Source: Myxocyprinus asiaticus (lineage: Eukaryota; Chordata; Actinopteri; Cypriniformes; Catostomidae). From it: a DNA stretch of 64,000 bases. The notes below the pieces were generated by a model. That model was not told the DNA's origin. It searched no databases and saw only the letters and a list, made by a program, of their open reading frames with translations. A program made the translations under genes and the position numbers. Positions 12,380 through 23,221 of this stretch are shown here, piece by piece. The first letter of the stretch is position 1. Each line of letters begins with the position of its first letter. Location of the stretch: assembly GCF_019703515.2 (NCBI RefSeq), contig NC_059388.1, positions 5,483,979-5,547,978 of the forward strand, given 5' to 3'.

Positions 12380-15180
12380 TATCCCGGGCTTATCCGCTTG
12401 TATTGCATGCCACTATCTGGGATGAAACCGGTTCCACCCGGAGGTTGCAGAACCTTGCAAAGGTGTTGGGTGTTGCCCAGCCTGCTGCTCTTCAAATGTC
12501 TGTTAGAGAGGCACCCCTGGCCAGGGCCCAGGAGGCCGCTACACCCCTGGTAGAATGGGCTAGTAGCCCTACTGGGGGCGGCACGTCCTGGGCGTGATAT
12601 GCCATAGCTATGGCATCAATGAGCCAGTGGGTGATCCTCTACTTGGAGACAGCACTTCTTTTCCACTGTGCACCAAAGCAGACAAAGAGCTGCTCAGAGA
12701 TCCTAAAGCTCTGCATGCGATCCAAATAGATGTGTAAAGTGCACACTGGACACAGCAACGACAGGGCTGGGTCTGCCTCCTCCTGGGGCAGCACTTGCAG
12801 GTTCACTACCTGGTCCCTAAAAGGCGTCGTGGGAACCTTGGGCACTTAGCCCGGTCGGGGTCTCAAGATCACGTGAGAGTAGCCCGGACCGGACTCCAGG
12901 CACATTTCGCTGACAGAGAACGCTTGCAGGTCTCCTACCCTCTTGATAGAAATGAGCACAGTCAGGAGGGCAGTTTTCAAGGAGAGTGCCTTAAGCTCAG
13001 CTGACTGCAAAGGCTCAAAGGGGGCTCTCTGTAGACCCTGAAGAACTACAGAGAGGTCCCATGAGGGAAAGAGGTACGGTCTGGAGGGGTTCAGCCTCCT
13101 GGCGCCTCTCAGGAACCTGATGATCAGGTTGTGCTTCCCTAAGGACTTACCATCCACTGTGTCATGGTGTGCTGCTATAGCAGCAACGTACACCTTCAAG
13201 GTGGAAGGGGACAGCTGCCCTTCCAACCTCTCCTGCAGGAAGGAAAGCACCGATCAGACTGCACATCTCTGGGGGTCTTCCTGTCGGGAAGAACACCACT
13301 TAGCGAAGAGACGCTACTTAAAGCCACTTAAAGGCATACAGGCGCCTCGTAGAGGGGACCCTAGCCTGAGTGATCGTGTCTACCACCACGGGTGGTAGAC
13401 TGCTTAGGTCTTCTGCATCCCATCCAGGGGCCAGACATGGAGATTCCAAAGGTCTGGTCACGGGTGCCAGATGGTGCCCCGTCCCTGAGAAAGAAGGTCC
13501 TTCCTCAGGGGAATTCGCCGGGGGGGGGGGGGGGCTGTCGCGAGGAGCGTGAGGTCCGAGAACCATATCTGGGTGGGCCAGTAGGGTGCTACCAGGACGA
13601 CCTGCTCCTCGTCCTCCCTGACCTCGCACAGAGTCTGTGCAAGTAGGCTCACTGGGTGAAACGCATATTTGTGTAGGCCAGGAGGCCAGCTGTGTGCCAG
13701 TGCATCTATACTGAGAGGTGCCTCGGTCAGGGCGTACCAGAGCAGGCAGTGGGAGGGTTCTTGGGAGGCGAACAGGTCTACCTGTGCCTGTCCGAATCGA
13801 CTCCAAATCAGCTGGACCACCTGAGGGTGGAGTCTCCACTCTCCCCTGAGGGTAACCTGCCATGACAGCACATCCGCTGCAGTGTTGAGGTCACCCGGGA
13901 TGTGAGTGGCTCGCAGCGACTTGAAGTGCTGTTGACTCCAGAGGAGGAGACGGCGGGCGAGTTGTGACATACAACGAGAGCACAGACCACCTTGGCGGTT
14001 GACATATGCTACCATTGCCGTGTTGTCTGTCTGAATTAACACCTGCTTGCCCTGGATCAACGGCCGGAACCTCCGCAGGGCGAGCATAATTGCCAACAAC
14101 TCGAGGCAGTTGATGTGCCAATGCAGTCACGGGCCTGTCCATAAGCCGGCGGCTGTGTGCCCGTTGACCACGACACGCCTGGAGACCTGCTCTAGGGGAA
14201 CACCTGCCCATAGAAACGAGAGGTCGGTCCAAGGGCTGAAGAGACGGTGACAGACCGGCGTGATGGCCACGCGATGTGTCCCATGGCGCCATGCCCATCT
14301 TGGGACTCGAGTCTGAAGCCAGTGCTGAAGCGGTCTCATATGCATCAACCCGAGCGGGGTGGCCACCGCTGAGGATGACATATGCCCCAGAAGATTCTGA
14401 AATAGTTTCAGTGGAACCGCTGTTTTCTGTTTGAATGCTTTCAAACAGGTCAGCACCGACTGTGCGCACTCGTTCATGAGGCGTGCTGTCAATGAGACTG
14501 AGTCCAACTCCAAACCGAGAAAAGAGATGTTCTGAACCAGGAGGAGCTTGCTCTTTTCCCAGTTGACCTGAAGCCCTAATTGGCTGAGGTGCGAGAACAC
14601 CAAGTCCCTGTGTGCACACAACATGTCCCGAGAGTGAGCTAGGATTAGCCAGTCATTGAGATAGTTGAGAATGCGAATGCCCACTTCCCTTAACGGGGCA
14701 AGAGCTGCCTCTGCGACCTTCGTGAAGACTGGAGGGGACAAGGACAGGCCGTAAGGGAGGACCTTGTACTAATACGCCTGACCCTCGAATGCAAACCACA
14801 GGAAGGGTCTGTGTGGAGGTAGAGTCGAGACGTGAATGTACGCGTCCTTCAGGTCTACCGCCGCAAACCAATCTTGATGCCATATGCCCGCCAGAATGCG
14901 TTTTTGCTGTCACATCGGGGGCAGATGTGTGCCACAGCTGGGCACGCAGGGGCGGGGAGACCGCCGCTGGAGCGCCAATCCTGCAAGGGAAAAAAGGTGG
15001 ACAGTGGTCGTGGTGACCACCGTGCAAACCGGGTATGTGACCCAGGGAAGGAGGAAACCGCTCTTTTGCTGAACTGTTGGGTACCGCAGCCACTTGGGCA
15101 TGCGGCGAAATCAAATGAAAAGGCAACAAAAGATTCTCCACCCGGCCCTCCACCGGGAGATGGAGTGGTCTTACTACCAA
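12380..15180 (-). pseudogene. DIRS copy 1 RT-RNase H-tyrosine recombinase, broken
   Basis: The RT is recognised by FAAVDLKDAYIHV (motif A Asp codon at 14855-14853), VLPYGLSLSP, and YLNDWLILA at the active site, where the usual YxDD reads Y-L-N-D (Asn codon 14657-14655). RNase H follows with NCLELLAIM, QTDNTAMVAY and HIPGDLNTAADV. A 13-codon in-frame deletion at about 14,165 removes its first acidic strand. The recombinase shows IKRVGDL (first Arg); the nucleophile context FAR-F-x-NL has Cys for Tyr at 12449-12447. In-frame stops lie at 14771-14769, 14129-14127, 12848-12846 and near 12,639. A run of 15 G at 13,520-13,534 shifts the frame between RNase H and recombinase. Confidence 0.9.
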
Positions 15181-15197
15181 TTACAATGCAGTGGGTT

Positions 15198-16574
15198 TCA
15201 TTGACCCTGGGTCGCCTGTCTCAGGGGTGCTTTGACGACCTTTGTGGGTTCTTGGCGGCCGGCCATGAGACGGGTGGCGTCTGCTTCCTGCGGTGGGCTC
15301 CATGCCGGGGCCGGGCCGAAGGGGCGGGCTGCAGCGGAGCCGGTGCAGTCACCGCAGGGGGACACCCTTTGGCGATGAGCAGACGGGTTGTGGGATCTTG
15401 AGCCACACCGGGGCAGGATATGTCGGATAGCCTCCATCTGCTGCTTCACCGTCGAGAACTGCTGGGCAAAGTCCTCGACAGTGTTGCCGAAAAGGCCAGT
15501 CTGGGAGATGGGAGCAACAAGGAACTGTGTCTTGTCGGCCTCACCCATGTCGACCAGGTTGAGCCAAAGGTGGCGCTCCTGGACCACTAATGTGGACATC
15601 GTCCGCCTGAGAGACCGCGCCGTGACCTTCGTCGCTCGGAGAGCGAGGTCGGTCACCGAGCTCAGTTCCTGCATCAGATCTGGGGCGGAACTACCCTTGT
15701 GCAGTTCTTTTAACACCTTGGCTTGGTGGACCTGCAGGAGAGCCATGGCGTGCAGGGCAGAGGTGGCTTGTCCAGCAGCGCTGTAGGCTTTGGCCGTCAG
15801 GGACGACATGAACCTACAGGGCTTGGACGGGAGCTTTGGGCATCCACACCAGGTGGTGGCACTCTGCGGGCATAGGTGCACCGCGAGTGCCTTATCCACC
15901 GGGGGAATCGCCGTATAGCCCCTGGCCGCCCCGCCATCAAGGGTAGTGAGGGCGGGGGAACAGAGAAATCGGGACCGGGCAGTAAAAGATGCCATTTTGT
16001 CAGCTCCTCGTTCACTTCCGGGAAGAAAGGCACTGGAGCGGGGCGCGGCTGCTTTGGGAAAGCATGTCCGTCATCTCTGCATCAGCCAGTGACTGGGCAA
16101 TCATCCCCGAAGGGGGGAGCCCAGCTGAGGCTTCTACGTCTGACTGGACAAGCCCGCTCTCCGATGCTGCGCTCGAGAGCTCATCAGCTTCACGGGCTCA
16201 GAACAAGAGGTCGAACTCGCCGTGAGATGAGCCGGCGGACTCATCCGGAAGCCCGATCGGGGCAGACGAGCGTGCTGAGGAATCGGAGGCGGTCCCATTG
16301 GGGTCCCCAAATCACCCCCAGTGCTAGCCGCGCTGGCCTCAAACCCGTAGGTAGAAGGACCGTGGCGGGGAGCTGCTGGGGTGGCTTGCTTTCTTTTGAA
16401 AGCAAGCCACGACCGCAACGTTGCCATGATCATGTTCTCGCAGTGTGAACATGAACCATCCACGAACGATGCCTCCGTGTGGGTTGCGCCCAGACACGAA
16501 AGACAGCGATCGTGACCGTCTGAAGTTGAGAGGTAACGACCGCAACCATGAATAACACACAATCGGAAAGGCAT
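15198..16574 (-). pseudogene. DIRS copy 1 gag-like ORF, frameshifted
   Basis: Starts MPFRLCVIHGCGRYLS with a Cys/His-rich module (CxxC and HxxC pairs over residues about 6-47, including CSHCENM) that could bind zinc. An acidic SSAASES-type linker and a helical region (YSAAGQATSALHAMALLQVH) follow. The pieces lie in different frames: 16574-16134 in one, 15995-15198 in another. DIRS elements encode a gag-like protein ahead of RT, so position and order fit. Confidence 0.8.
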
Positions 16575-16799
16575 CTTAAAAAAGACACATCTTTAAAAAG
16601 ATGTTCCGTGTGTGCCGCTCTTTTAGAGAAATATACTCTTTCAGGAAAATATACTCTCTTTTTTCTGCCAAAGCGCCCAGGGGCATTCTCTGCATTGCAC
16701 CAGTACAGAGGAGGTAGAAGCCGCTGAAATGCACCGTCAGATCCAGCAGAGGTGAATGAACAGTCGTAAGAATTCAGCTCAGTGAGCATGACCGTTCGG

Positions 16800-16965
16800 C
16801 TCCGAAGAGAAAATCTGAATGAGTGGTTGCATACCAGCTCCTTTTATATGTCCGGGGAAGTGGCATGCAAATATCACTCGCCAATTTTCATTGGCCTTTT
16901 ATCAAAGACCAGAGGTGTCTCGGTCTCCCAAGTGTGACCCCTAGTTTCACAACATCAACACAACG
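16800..16965. repeat. DIRS copy 1, right inverted terminal repeat / promoter
   Basis: Reverse-complement partner of the left ITR. The minus-strand TATAAAAGGAG at about 16,838-16,849 sits roughly 260-270 bp ahead of the gag start and faces the ORFs, so it is the likely element promoter. Six bases present in the other ITRs between TATA and the CCGGACAT box are missing here. Confidence 0.85.
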
Positions 16966-16988
16966 TCGAGTGAGTGACAGATAGAGAA

Positions 16989-17307
16989 TAGTGATTTTAC
17001 AGATAGGACCAGCTCCCAGACAAAAGCAAGTGTCGGCAGAATTAAAACAAATGTTGCTGGCTGTGTAATTTTTGTGAAATCATTTTGTCTATAACAAAAT
17101 GCACCAGAGAATTCCTTTCAAGAATAAGTCCTCAACAATGTAACCTAAGAGTGTTCTGAAAGACATACACCATTATAGAAATCTGTTAAAACTACATAAC
17201 ATTTCAAAAGACACAGCAATTAAGTAAACCTTATTTTCTTATTGGTTGTTTCACACATCTGCAAAGTCAATAAATTACATATATTCATGTCTCTTACTTT
17301 AAATATA

Positions 17308-17344
<37 letters not shown>

Positions 17345-17413
17345 CATTTTTTCATTAAACTTCTTTCATGTAAATATACATAGATAAATACCATCAAAAA
17401 TGTGCCTGGAGTG
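16989..17413. other. Host 3' flank with a TA microsatellite
   Basis: AT-rich sequence between the DIRS end and the terminal exon, with about 16 TA units at 17,311-17,342. No other structure seen. Confidence 0.6.
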
Positions 17414-17419
17414 TTTATT
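17414..17419 (-). promoter_or_regulatory. Candidate polyadenylation signal AATAAA
   Basis: AATAAA on the minus strand, 28 nt past the host stop codon. If used it would give an unusually short 3' UTR. AT-rich sequence makes chance hexamers common, and the real site may lie further on, even inside DIRS copy 1. Confidence 0.3.
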
Positions 17420-17447
17420 AGTTCTTCATACTATGTTGTTTTTAACT

Positions 17448-17915
17448 CTATATTAGGCTACGAGAGCCACTTGGGGTCCTCTGTAGCCCAAGGCATGGAT
17501 CTGGGGGTATATACTGATGAGGGTGGTTATATGGTGGTGGTGCTGGAGGTAGAGGGGGCTGTGAACTTTCATTCCCGCCCTGGTAGCCTCCCCAATCAGG
17601 TGAACGGACTGGCGTGGAGACAACAGATTGGATGAGCTGGTGATGTGTGGGACTCTGGCTGAGGAATGCCTCCATGCAACCATGACCGCCTTTGTCCAAG
17701 ACGATGACTTTGACGATTTGCTGGCACTGGATTAGCGTGTCGGGTCGTATGTCAACCAGGGTCACGGGCTGGTGGGCGTGCGAGGGTGTGGGGCTGGCAC
17801 ATTGCAACAGTGGCTGTTGGAAGAGCTCCCTCTGGTGGTTGAGTATGGCAGCGCACTCAGGGCTCGACGGCGCCGCATTGAGCTGGTACGTCTGAAGCCT
17901 GTTGTGAATTGACAC
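17448..17915 (-). CDS. iqsec3: IQSEC3-like terminal coding exon, proline-rich tail with PDZ ligand
   Basis: 468 nt including the TAG stop at 17450-17448. Acceptor CTGTTTTCTAAACTAG; the exon opens in phase 0. It encodes 155 residues beginning VSIHNRLQTYQLN. Residues 63-75 are QCQQIVKVIVLDK, residues about 119-134 are proline-rich with PPPYNHPHQ, and the end is GSRSLI. The last three residues (S-L-I) fit a class I PDZ ligand. IQSEC3 ends similarly and is reported to bind PDZ scaffolds. GC content is higher than in the flanking introns, as expected for coding sequence. An open frame on the opposite strand at 17402-17635 is its shadow. Confidence 0.92.
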   Translation of the reverse strand: MSIHNRLQTYQLNAAPSSPECAAILNHQRELFQQPLLQCASPTPSHAHQPVTLVDIRPDTLIQCQQIVKVIVLDKGGHGCMEAFLSQSPTHHQLIQSVVSTPVRSPDWGGYQGGNESSQPPLPPAPPPYNHPHQYIPPDPCLGLQRTPSGSRSLI

Positions 17916-20193
17916 CTAGTTTAGAAAACAGTCAGAGATAGCATCATATGTTATAAGACTGTCCTCCTACTGCCATCAGCCCTCCGGTGAACACATATCA
18001 CAATAGACATGCGCAAGATGTTGCGTGTGGACGTGGGTACAAGGGGTTCGCTCGGTGTCATTCGAGACAAACGGTGGGAAGCTGGAAATGGGGATCAAGG
18101 AGTAGAACTGTTTGAGGACTGTGTGTGTCTGGGTTCTAAGGTGTGTTGTGGTTAAGAGGACACTGAGGGCCCTTGTGTCTCCCTTGGAAACCACTATTGC
18201 TTAATGGGAAGAGGGAATTTAATGTAGAACCATTCAAGCAGGAAAAGGGAAATATAGGGGTGGGACAGGTTTAACAGGAAGTTAAACAATGGGAAAGGGG
18301 GGTAATTGCACATCTACAGATGAAACACATCCAAATGCATGCCATGGGCGATCATCACTAGTAATATTGCTCCAACATGGGGTTGAGGCTTTGGAAAGAG
18401 GTGTGCTTTTCTACGTAATCAGACTTCTGATTTTTCTTGTCAGATACCTTTGGGACACAAACAATATCTTGGGACAGGGAAGCAGCTGCCTACTTATGGG
18501 TTGTGTCCAATTTCATTGTCAGAGCCGCCTAACGTTGGCACTCCCTTATATGGCCTTCCAACTGTGGTAGGGGATATGGGGGTTTCTTGGTCCTCCTTGA
18601 ACCTTTTGCCATTGTTTTGGCACTCCCCTTTGTGTGCTGCCCCTTCGGGTTGCATATGCTGCATATTACACTTTGCGCCACTGTCTTGGGTGTGGATTCT
18701 TTTTAACTGGGCCTGTAGGAAACTACCTAGGAGCCACCCAGATCACTATATAAATTGCAAAGCAATGCCAACAACAATCTAGCATCTTGAAAGTGAGATT
18801 TGTATAGGCAAGTACCTGTTTATCTTCCGACAATGTACAAATCTAGCTCACAAGTAGAGTTTCCTGGACTTGCACTGCACACTGTTACCAGCAACTTTCT
18901 CTGACTCTCCTTTAGCAGTTTCATGGCCTCTATAATAACACTTCTCCAAACCTATCTGCGTGACACTTTCATTACCTCTGAAACTGATGACTTTTGCAGA
19001 GCAATTAAACTTCAGAACACAGTTCAAAAAGTGAGTTCATCTAACTTGGTCTCAGGATAGATGTTGGCTCTCAAGGGTTGGCTTGAGGGCTAAAGCAAGG
19101 GCATCAACCTCTTGTGAATAAATCTCCTTGACTGTTGGAGATAAAGCATAAAATAACTGACAGCGCAACACTCTGTTTGAGAGGATGAGCGAATAGGGCA
19201 ATTTCAGTTGAGAAAGGACAAACAATGGTTGGTGACAACTGAATATTCTAGCAAATAACTGGGTTCTCCATGCAGGTTATGCAAAGGTACTAATGCTCAT
19301 GAGATCATAAGGAGTAAATTTGGCTGTGGAATTGGAAAATAAGGTCAGAAATTAAGAGGTAAAAATGTTGACCCTCTTGAGAAGGGTCTAGTGCAAAGAG
19401 CTAGAAAAATGGATCACTTGGCAAACCACCTTAAATCTACAAAATGCATTCTATATACATGTGAAAACTCAGCAACCTGCCAACATAACTAAGCTTTAGC
19501 TGGCATGTTTCAATTCTCTTTTCAAATGTTTCTGTCTATCTTGGCACACTTTTCAGTGTTCACCCTTTTCAGGGCATGTCCATATCAACCTTATATCCCA
19601 TGTCCAGCTAACATGTGCCAATCACTGCCATGTATAACAGCGTGAACACATTTTAAAGTGTATTAAGGAAGTTCTTCTCATGTCTGCATTGACAGCTGGC
19701 ACAGTTAGTCTACTGGTTAGGCACCTTTTTTTCTTCTCTTTTCCTGTGTCTCTCTTTCCTCTAGGAAAAGGCTGGTGTTCCCACTAACCCCTCTGCTGTC
19801 TGCAATGTGTTCTGACAGTCCTGTGGCTTTTAGGGCTTTACAGGGTGCTGAGATGTACATGATTAAGGTGTGGTTTTGCAGTGCCAGACAGGAAGTCACT
19901 GCCACTCTGATTATGTGGACAAAGAGTAAGTCACTAATGTGCTACATTAAATGTTAGCAGGAATGGGAACCTACCTGCCAAACAAAACTTCTATGAGGCA
20001 AACAGCTATAATCTAAAAATTAACTGGTAAACAACTGCTAAATTTAGACAATTTATCGACCAGAAATATTTTAATCAGCTATGAATTTGTATATGTCATT
20101 ATTTCTTTACAAAACTTTACGAAACTCATGAAACCTGTCAAGAACATATTTGGGTCATATATCACCCCCAAATCAAAAGAATGAAATGATGTA
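17916..20193 (-). other. Intron sequence, no recognisable element
   Basis: Distal part of the last intron. I see no open frame with family resemblance, no terminal repeats and only short simple sequence. It looks like unique intron DNA between the terminal exon and the Tc1 element at 20,194. Confidence 0.5.
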
Positions 20194-21794
20194 CAGTTGT
20201 GCTCAAAAGTTTGCATACCCTGGCAGAAATTGTGACATTTTGGCAATGATTTTGAAAATATGACTGATCATGCAAAAAAAAAACTGTCTTTTATTTAATG
20301 ATAGTGATCATATGAAGCCATTTATTATCACATAGTTGTTTGGCTCCTTTTTAAATCATAATGATAACAGAAATCACCCAAATGGCCCTGATCAAAAGTT
20401 TACATACCCTTGAATGTTTGGCCTTGTTACAGACACACAAGGTGACACACACAGGTTTAAATGGCAATTACAGGTTAATTTCCCACACCTGTGGCTTTTT
20501 AAATTGCAATTAGTGCCTGTGTATAAATAGTCAATGAGTTTGTTAGCTCTCACGTTGATGCACTGAGCAGGCTAGATACTGAGCCATGGGGAGCAGAAAA
20601 GAACTGTCAAGAGACCTGCGTAACAAGGTAATGTAACTTTATAAAAATGGAAAAGGATATAAAAAGATATCCAAAGCCTTGAAAATGCCAGTCAGTACTG
20701 TTCAATCACTTATTAAGAAATTCGGGGATCTCTTGATACCAAGCCAAGGTCAGTTAGACCAAGAAAGATTTCAGCCACAACTGCCAGAAGAATTGTTCAG
20801 GATACAAAGAAAAACCCACAGGTAACCTCAGGAGAAATACAGGCAGCTCTGGAAAAAGACGGTGTGGTTGTTTCAAGGAGCACAATACGACAATACTTGA
20901 ACAAAAAATGAGCTGCATGGTCGAGTTGCCAGAAAGAAGCCTTTAATGCGCCAATGCCATAAAAAAGCCCGGTTACAATATTTCCGACAACACCTTGACA
21001 TGCCTCACAGCTTCTGGCACACTGTAATTTGGAGTGACAAGACCAAAATAGAGCTTTATGGTCACAAACATAAGCTCAATGTTTGGAGAGGGGTCAACAA
21101 GGCCTATAGTGAAAAGAATACCATCCCCACTGTGAAGCATGGTGATGGCTCACTGATGTTTTGGGGGTGTGTGAGCTCTAAAGGCGCAGGGAATCTTGTG
21201 AAAACTAATGGCAAGATGAATGCAGCATGTTATCTGAAAATACTGGCAGACAATTTGCATTCTTCTGCACTAAAGCTGCGCATGGGATGCTCTTGGACTT
21301 TCCAGCACGACAATGACCCTAATCACAAGGCCAAGTTGACCCTCCAGTGGTTACAGCAGAAAAAGGTGAAGGTTCTGGAGTGGCCATCACAGTCTCCTGA
21401 CCTTAATATCATCGAGCCACTCTGGGGAGATCTCAAACGTGCGGTTCATGCAAGACGACCAAAGACTCTGCATGACCTGGTGGCATTTTGCCAAGATGAA
21501 TGGGCAGCTATACCACCTGCAAGAGTTTGAGGCTTCATAGACAACTATTACAAAAGACTGCACACTGTCATTGATGCTAAAGGGTATGGAGACTTTTGAA
21601 CAGGGGTCATTTAATTTTTTTCTATGTTGCCATGTTTTGTTTTATGATTGTGCCATTCTGTTATAACCTACAGTTGAATATGACTCCCATAAGAAATAAA
21701 AGTAATGTGTTTTTCGTGCTCACTCATGTTTTCTTTAGAAATGGTACATATATTACCAATTCTCCAAGGGTATGCAAACTTTTGAGCACAACTG
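20194..21794 (+). mobile_element. Tc1-like transposon with IR/DR ends (1,601 bp)
   Basis: Flanked by TA on both sides (20,192-20,193 and 21,795-21,796). Outer terminal repeat CAGTTGTGCTCAAAAGTTTG, mirrored at the right end. An inner repeat (GATCAAAAGTTTACATACCC, from about 20,392) and its mirror near 21,582-21,606 give the two-repeats-per-end IR/DR arrangement known from Sleeping Beauty-type elements. It lies in the last intron, in the opposite sense to the host gene. Confidence 0.93.
20586..21599 (+). pseudogene. Tc1-like transposase, inactivated
   Basis: Opens MGSRKELSRDLRNKV, then an in-frame TAA at 20,634-20,636. A frameshifted stretch around 20,720-20,940 covers the DNA-binding domain. 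From 20,946 the frame is open with VIWSDKTK (first Asp), FQHDNDPNHKA (second Asp) and LNIIEPLWGDLK (Glu). There are 34 residues between the second Asp and the Glu, so a DD34E catalytic domain. A TGA at 21,528-21,530 interrupts about 23 codons before the natural stop at 21,597-21,599. All three catalytic residues are present, but the gene is broken at both ends. Confidence 0.92.
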
Positions 21795-21796
21795 TA

Positions 21797-22484
21797 TATG
21801 GGTGTATCTACAACTTCAGTCACTCCTTTTTCTTGCTCAGGATAATTTCATAGCTAACATTTGATGTATCCTAAATACACAATTAAATAATATTTTTTTG
21901 CACTTTTTGCATAATTTGGCAAAGTTTCAGCTTAATTGGAAATAAAATATTTTGCTCGTATTTACCTTGAATTTTCTTTGTTTTCTTCAAATATCACTTG
22001 TCTCATATTTTATATAAAGCATGCTCTTTACTGACACTTTTGTCAACTTGATTAACAATTACACTAACTTTTAAAAACTATTTGAGGCAAAATTGTTTAG
22101 TGTGGTGGAAATGACACCAAAATGTGAGACTGTCATAATAATAATAATAAAAAATAAATAAATTAAAAAAATTAAAAAAATAGATATTTTTTCAAACAAT
22201 ACATATTGAAATGTTTTATATTTATTTCACTCTTTATTTAGATTATCATAGTTTTAAACATGTTATAATTTATATTTTCATAATGAACTTTCTTAGCTTA
22301 ATATTGAAATCCGGGGCTGGGACAATGTTAAAACAGTACAATCTATACATGAAAGGCATTCAAGAAGTACCAAAAATAAATGATGAAGGCCTGGAAAAAG
22401 TTTCCATGTAATTTTTTTATTGTGACCTTCATTTATGATTGTTTATGATCCCCTGAGACATGAAATTGCCCAAAGTTGAAGAAA
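21797..22484. other. Intron, AT-rich, no recognisable element
   Basis: Contains an (ATA)n/A-rich stretch at about 22,136-22,190. No coding or terminal-repeat signal. Confidence 0.5.
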
Positions 22485-22694
22485 CACCAATATACAGTAT
22501 ATTTATACTGTATATAATGATATTTTGTATATAGAACATGAAGCCTGTTTTTAGGTGACATTATTTTCATTACAATTTAGCATATTTTACACCAATATAG
22601 AGTATATTTGAACTGTTTGTAATGACATTTTGTATACAGAACATGAAGTCTGTTTTTAGGTGACATTATTTTCATGACAATTTAGCATATTTTA
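22485..22694. repeat. Two-copy tandem duplication, period 105 bp
   Basis: CACCAATATA at 22,485 and again at 22,590. Both copies contain GAACATGAAG(C/T)CTGTTTTTA, GGTGACATTATTTTCAT and AATTTAGCATATTTTA, with about 10% divergence. Confidence 0.88.
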
Positions 22695-22852
22695 GGACAT
22701 TTTAATTGTAATACAAAATATAAAATTGTAATTACTGTAATGCAAAACAAATCATGTATTACAGTAATGAGAATGTAATAAGAATCATCATTCAGAATAA
22801 TGGCGTTTACCAAAAAAAATAAAAAAATAAAATAATGATGGTTACTTTCATA

Positions 22853-23060
22853 ACCTCCGTTCCCTGATGGAGGGAACGAGATGTTGTGTCGATGTAGTGA
22901 CACTAGGGATCACTCTTGGGAGCCCCAAACACCTCTGATTTTTTTTTTTTTAAAGGTCAATGAGAATTGGCGAGTAGAATTTGTATGCCACTCCCCCGGA
23001 CATACGGGTATAAAAGGAGCTGGTATGCAACCACTCATTCAGGTTTTGTGCTGAGGAGCC
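22853..23060. repeat. DIRS copy 2, left edge and inverted terminal repeat
   Basis: Carries GACACTAGGGATCAC and, at about 23,007, GGGTATAAAAGGAGCTGG. A run of 12 T at 22,939-22,950 replaces the GGTCTTTGAT stretch of copy 1. Confidence 0.85.
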
Positions 23061-23110
23061 GAGATAAGGTCCTGGCCATTTCAGCAGGTAGTTCAGCGTT
23101 GTGGCAAGAG

Positions 23111-23221
23111 GGACACAACGTCTCATTCCCTCCATCAGGGAACGGAGGTTACGAAATTAACCATGACATTCCCTATCTGTCACTCACTCGACGTTGTATC
23201 GATGTAGTGACACTAGGGGTC
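23111..23221. repeat. DIRS copy 2, complete internal complementary region
   Basis: First half (23,112-23,153) is the reverse complement of the left outer edge. Second half (from CATTCCCTATCTGTCACTC to GACACTAGGGGTC) is the reverse complement of the right outer edge. The two halves abut at AATTAACCATGACATTCC. DIRS elements need this region to bring both ends together when the circular intermediate is made. Confidence 0.88.

Larger units (their letters stand above)
11825..16988 (-). mobile_element. DIRS-type retrotransposon, copy 1 (longest)
   Basis: Tyrosine-recombinase retroelement of about 5.16 kb, coding on the minus strand. It runs from TCCTGGTTACTTG to GAGTGACAGATAG. There is no target-site duplication, as expected for elements that integrate by a tyrosine recombinase. 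In coding order it has a right ITR with TATA box, gag-like frame, RT, RNase H, recombinase, half an internal complementary region and a left ITR. Relative to copy 3 it lacks about 577 bp next to the left ITR, joined at a CG microhomology near 12,130. Several stops, a poly-G frameshift and lost catalytic residues make it inactive. Its right end is 460 bp from the host stop codon. Confidence 0.93.

Noticed and set aside
14653..15180. 175-codon minus frame read as an intact protein
   Set aside because: Wrong frame for RT. Motif A (FAAVDLKDAYIHV) and the PYG box lie in the neighbouring frame.
14832..15401. 189-codon plus-strand open frame inside DIRS copy 1
   Set aside because: Antisense to the RT/gag region; no family resemblance and no splice context.
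15876..16448. 190-codon plus-strand open frame inside DIRS copy 1
   Set aside because: Antisense of gag, a GC-rich shadow frame.
17402..17635. Plus-strand open frame over the terminal exon
   Set aside because: It is the antisense shadow of the IQSEC3-like tail. The minus frame has conserved motifs, an acceptor site and a natural stop.
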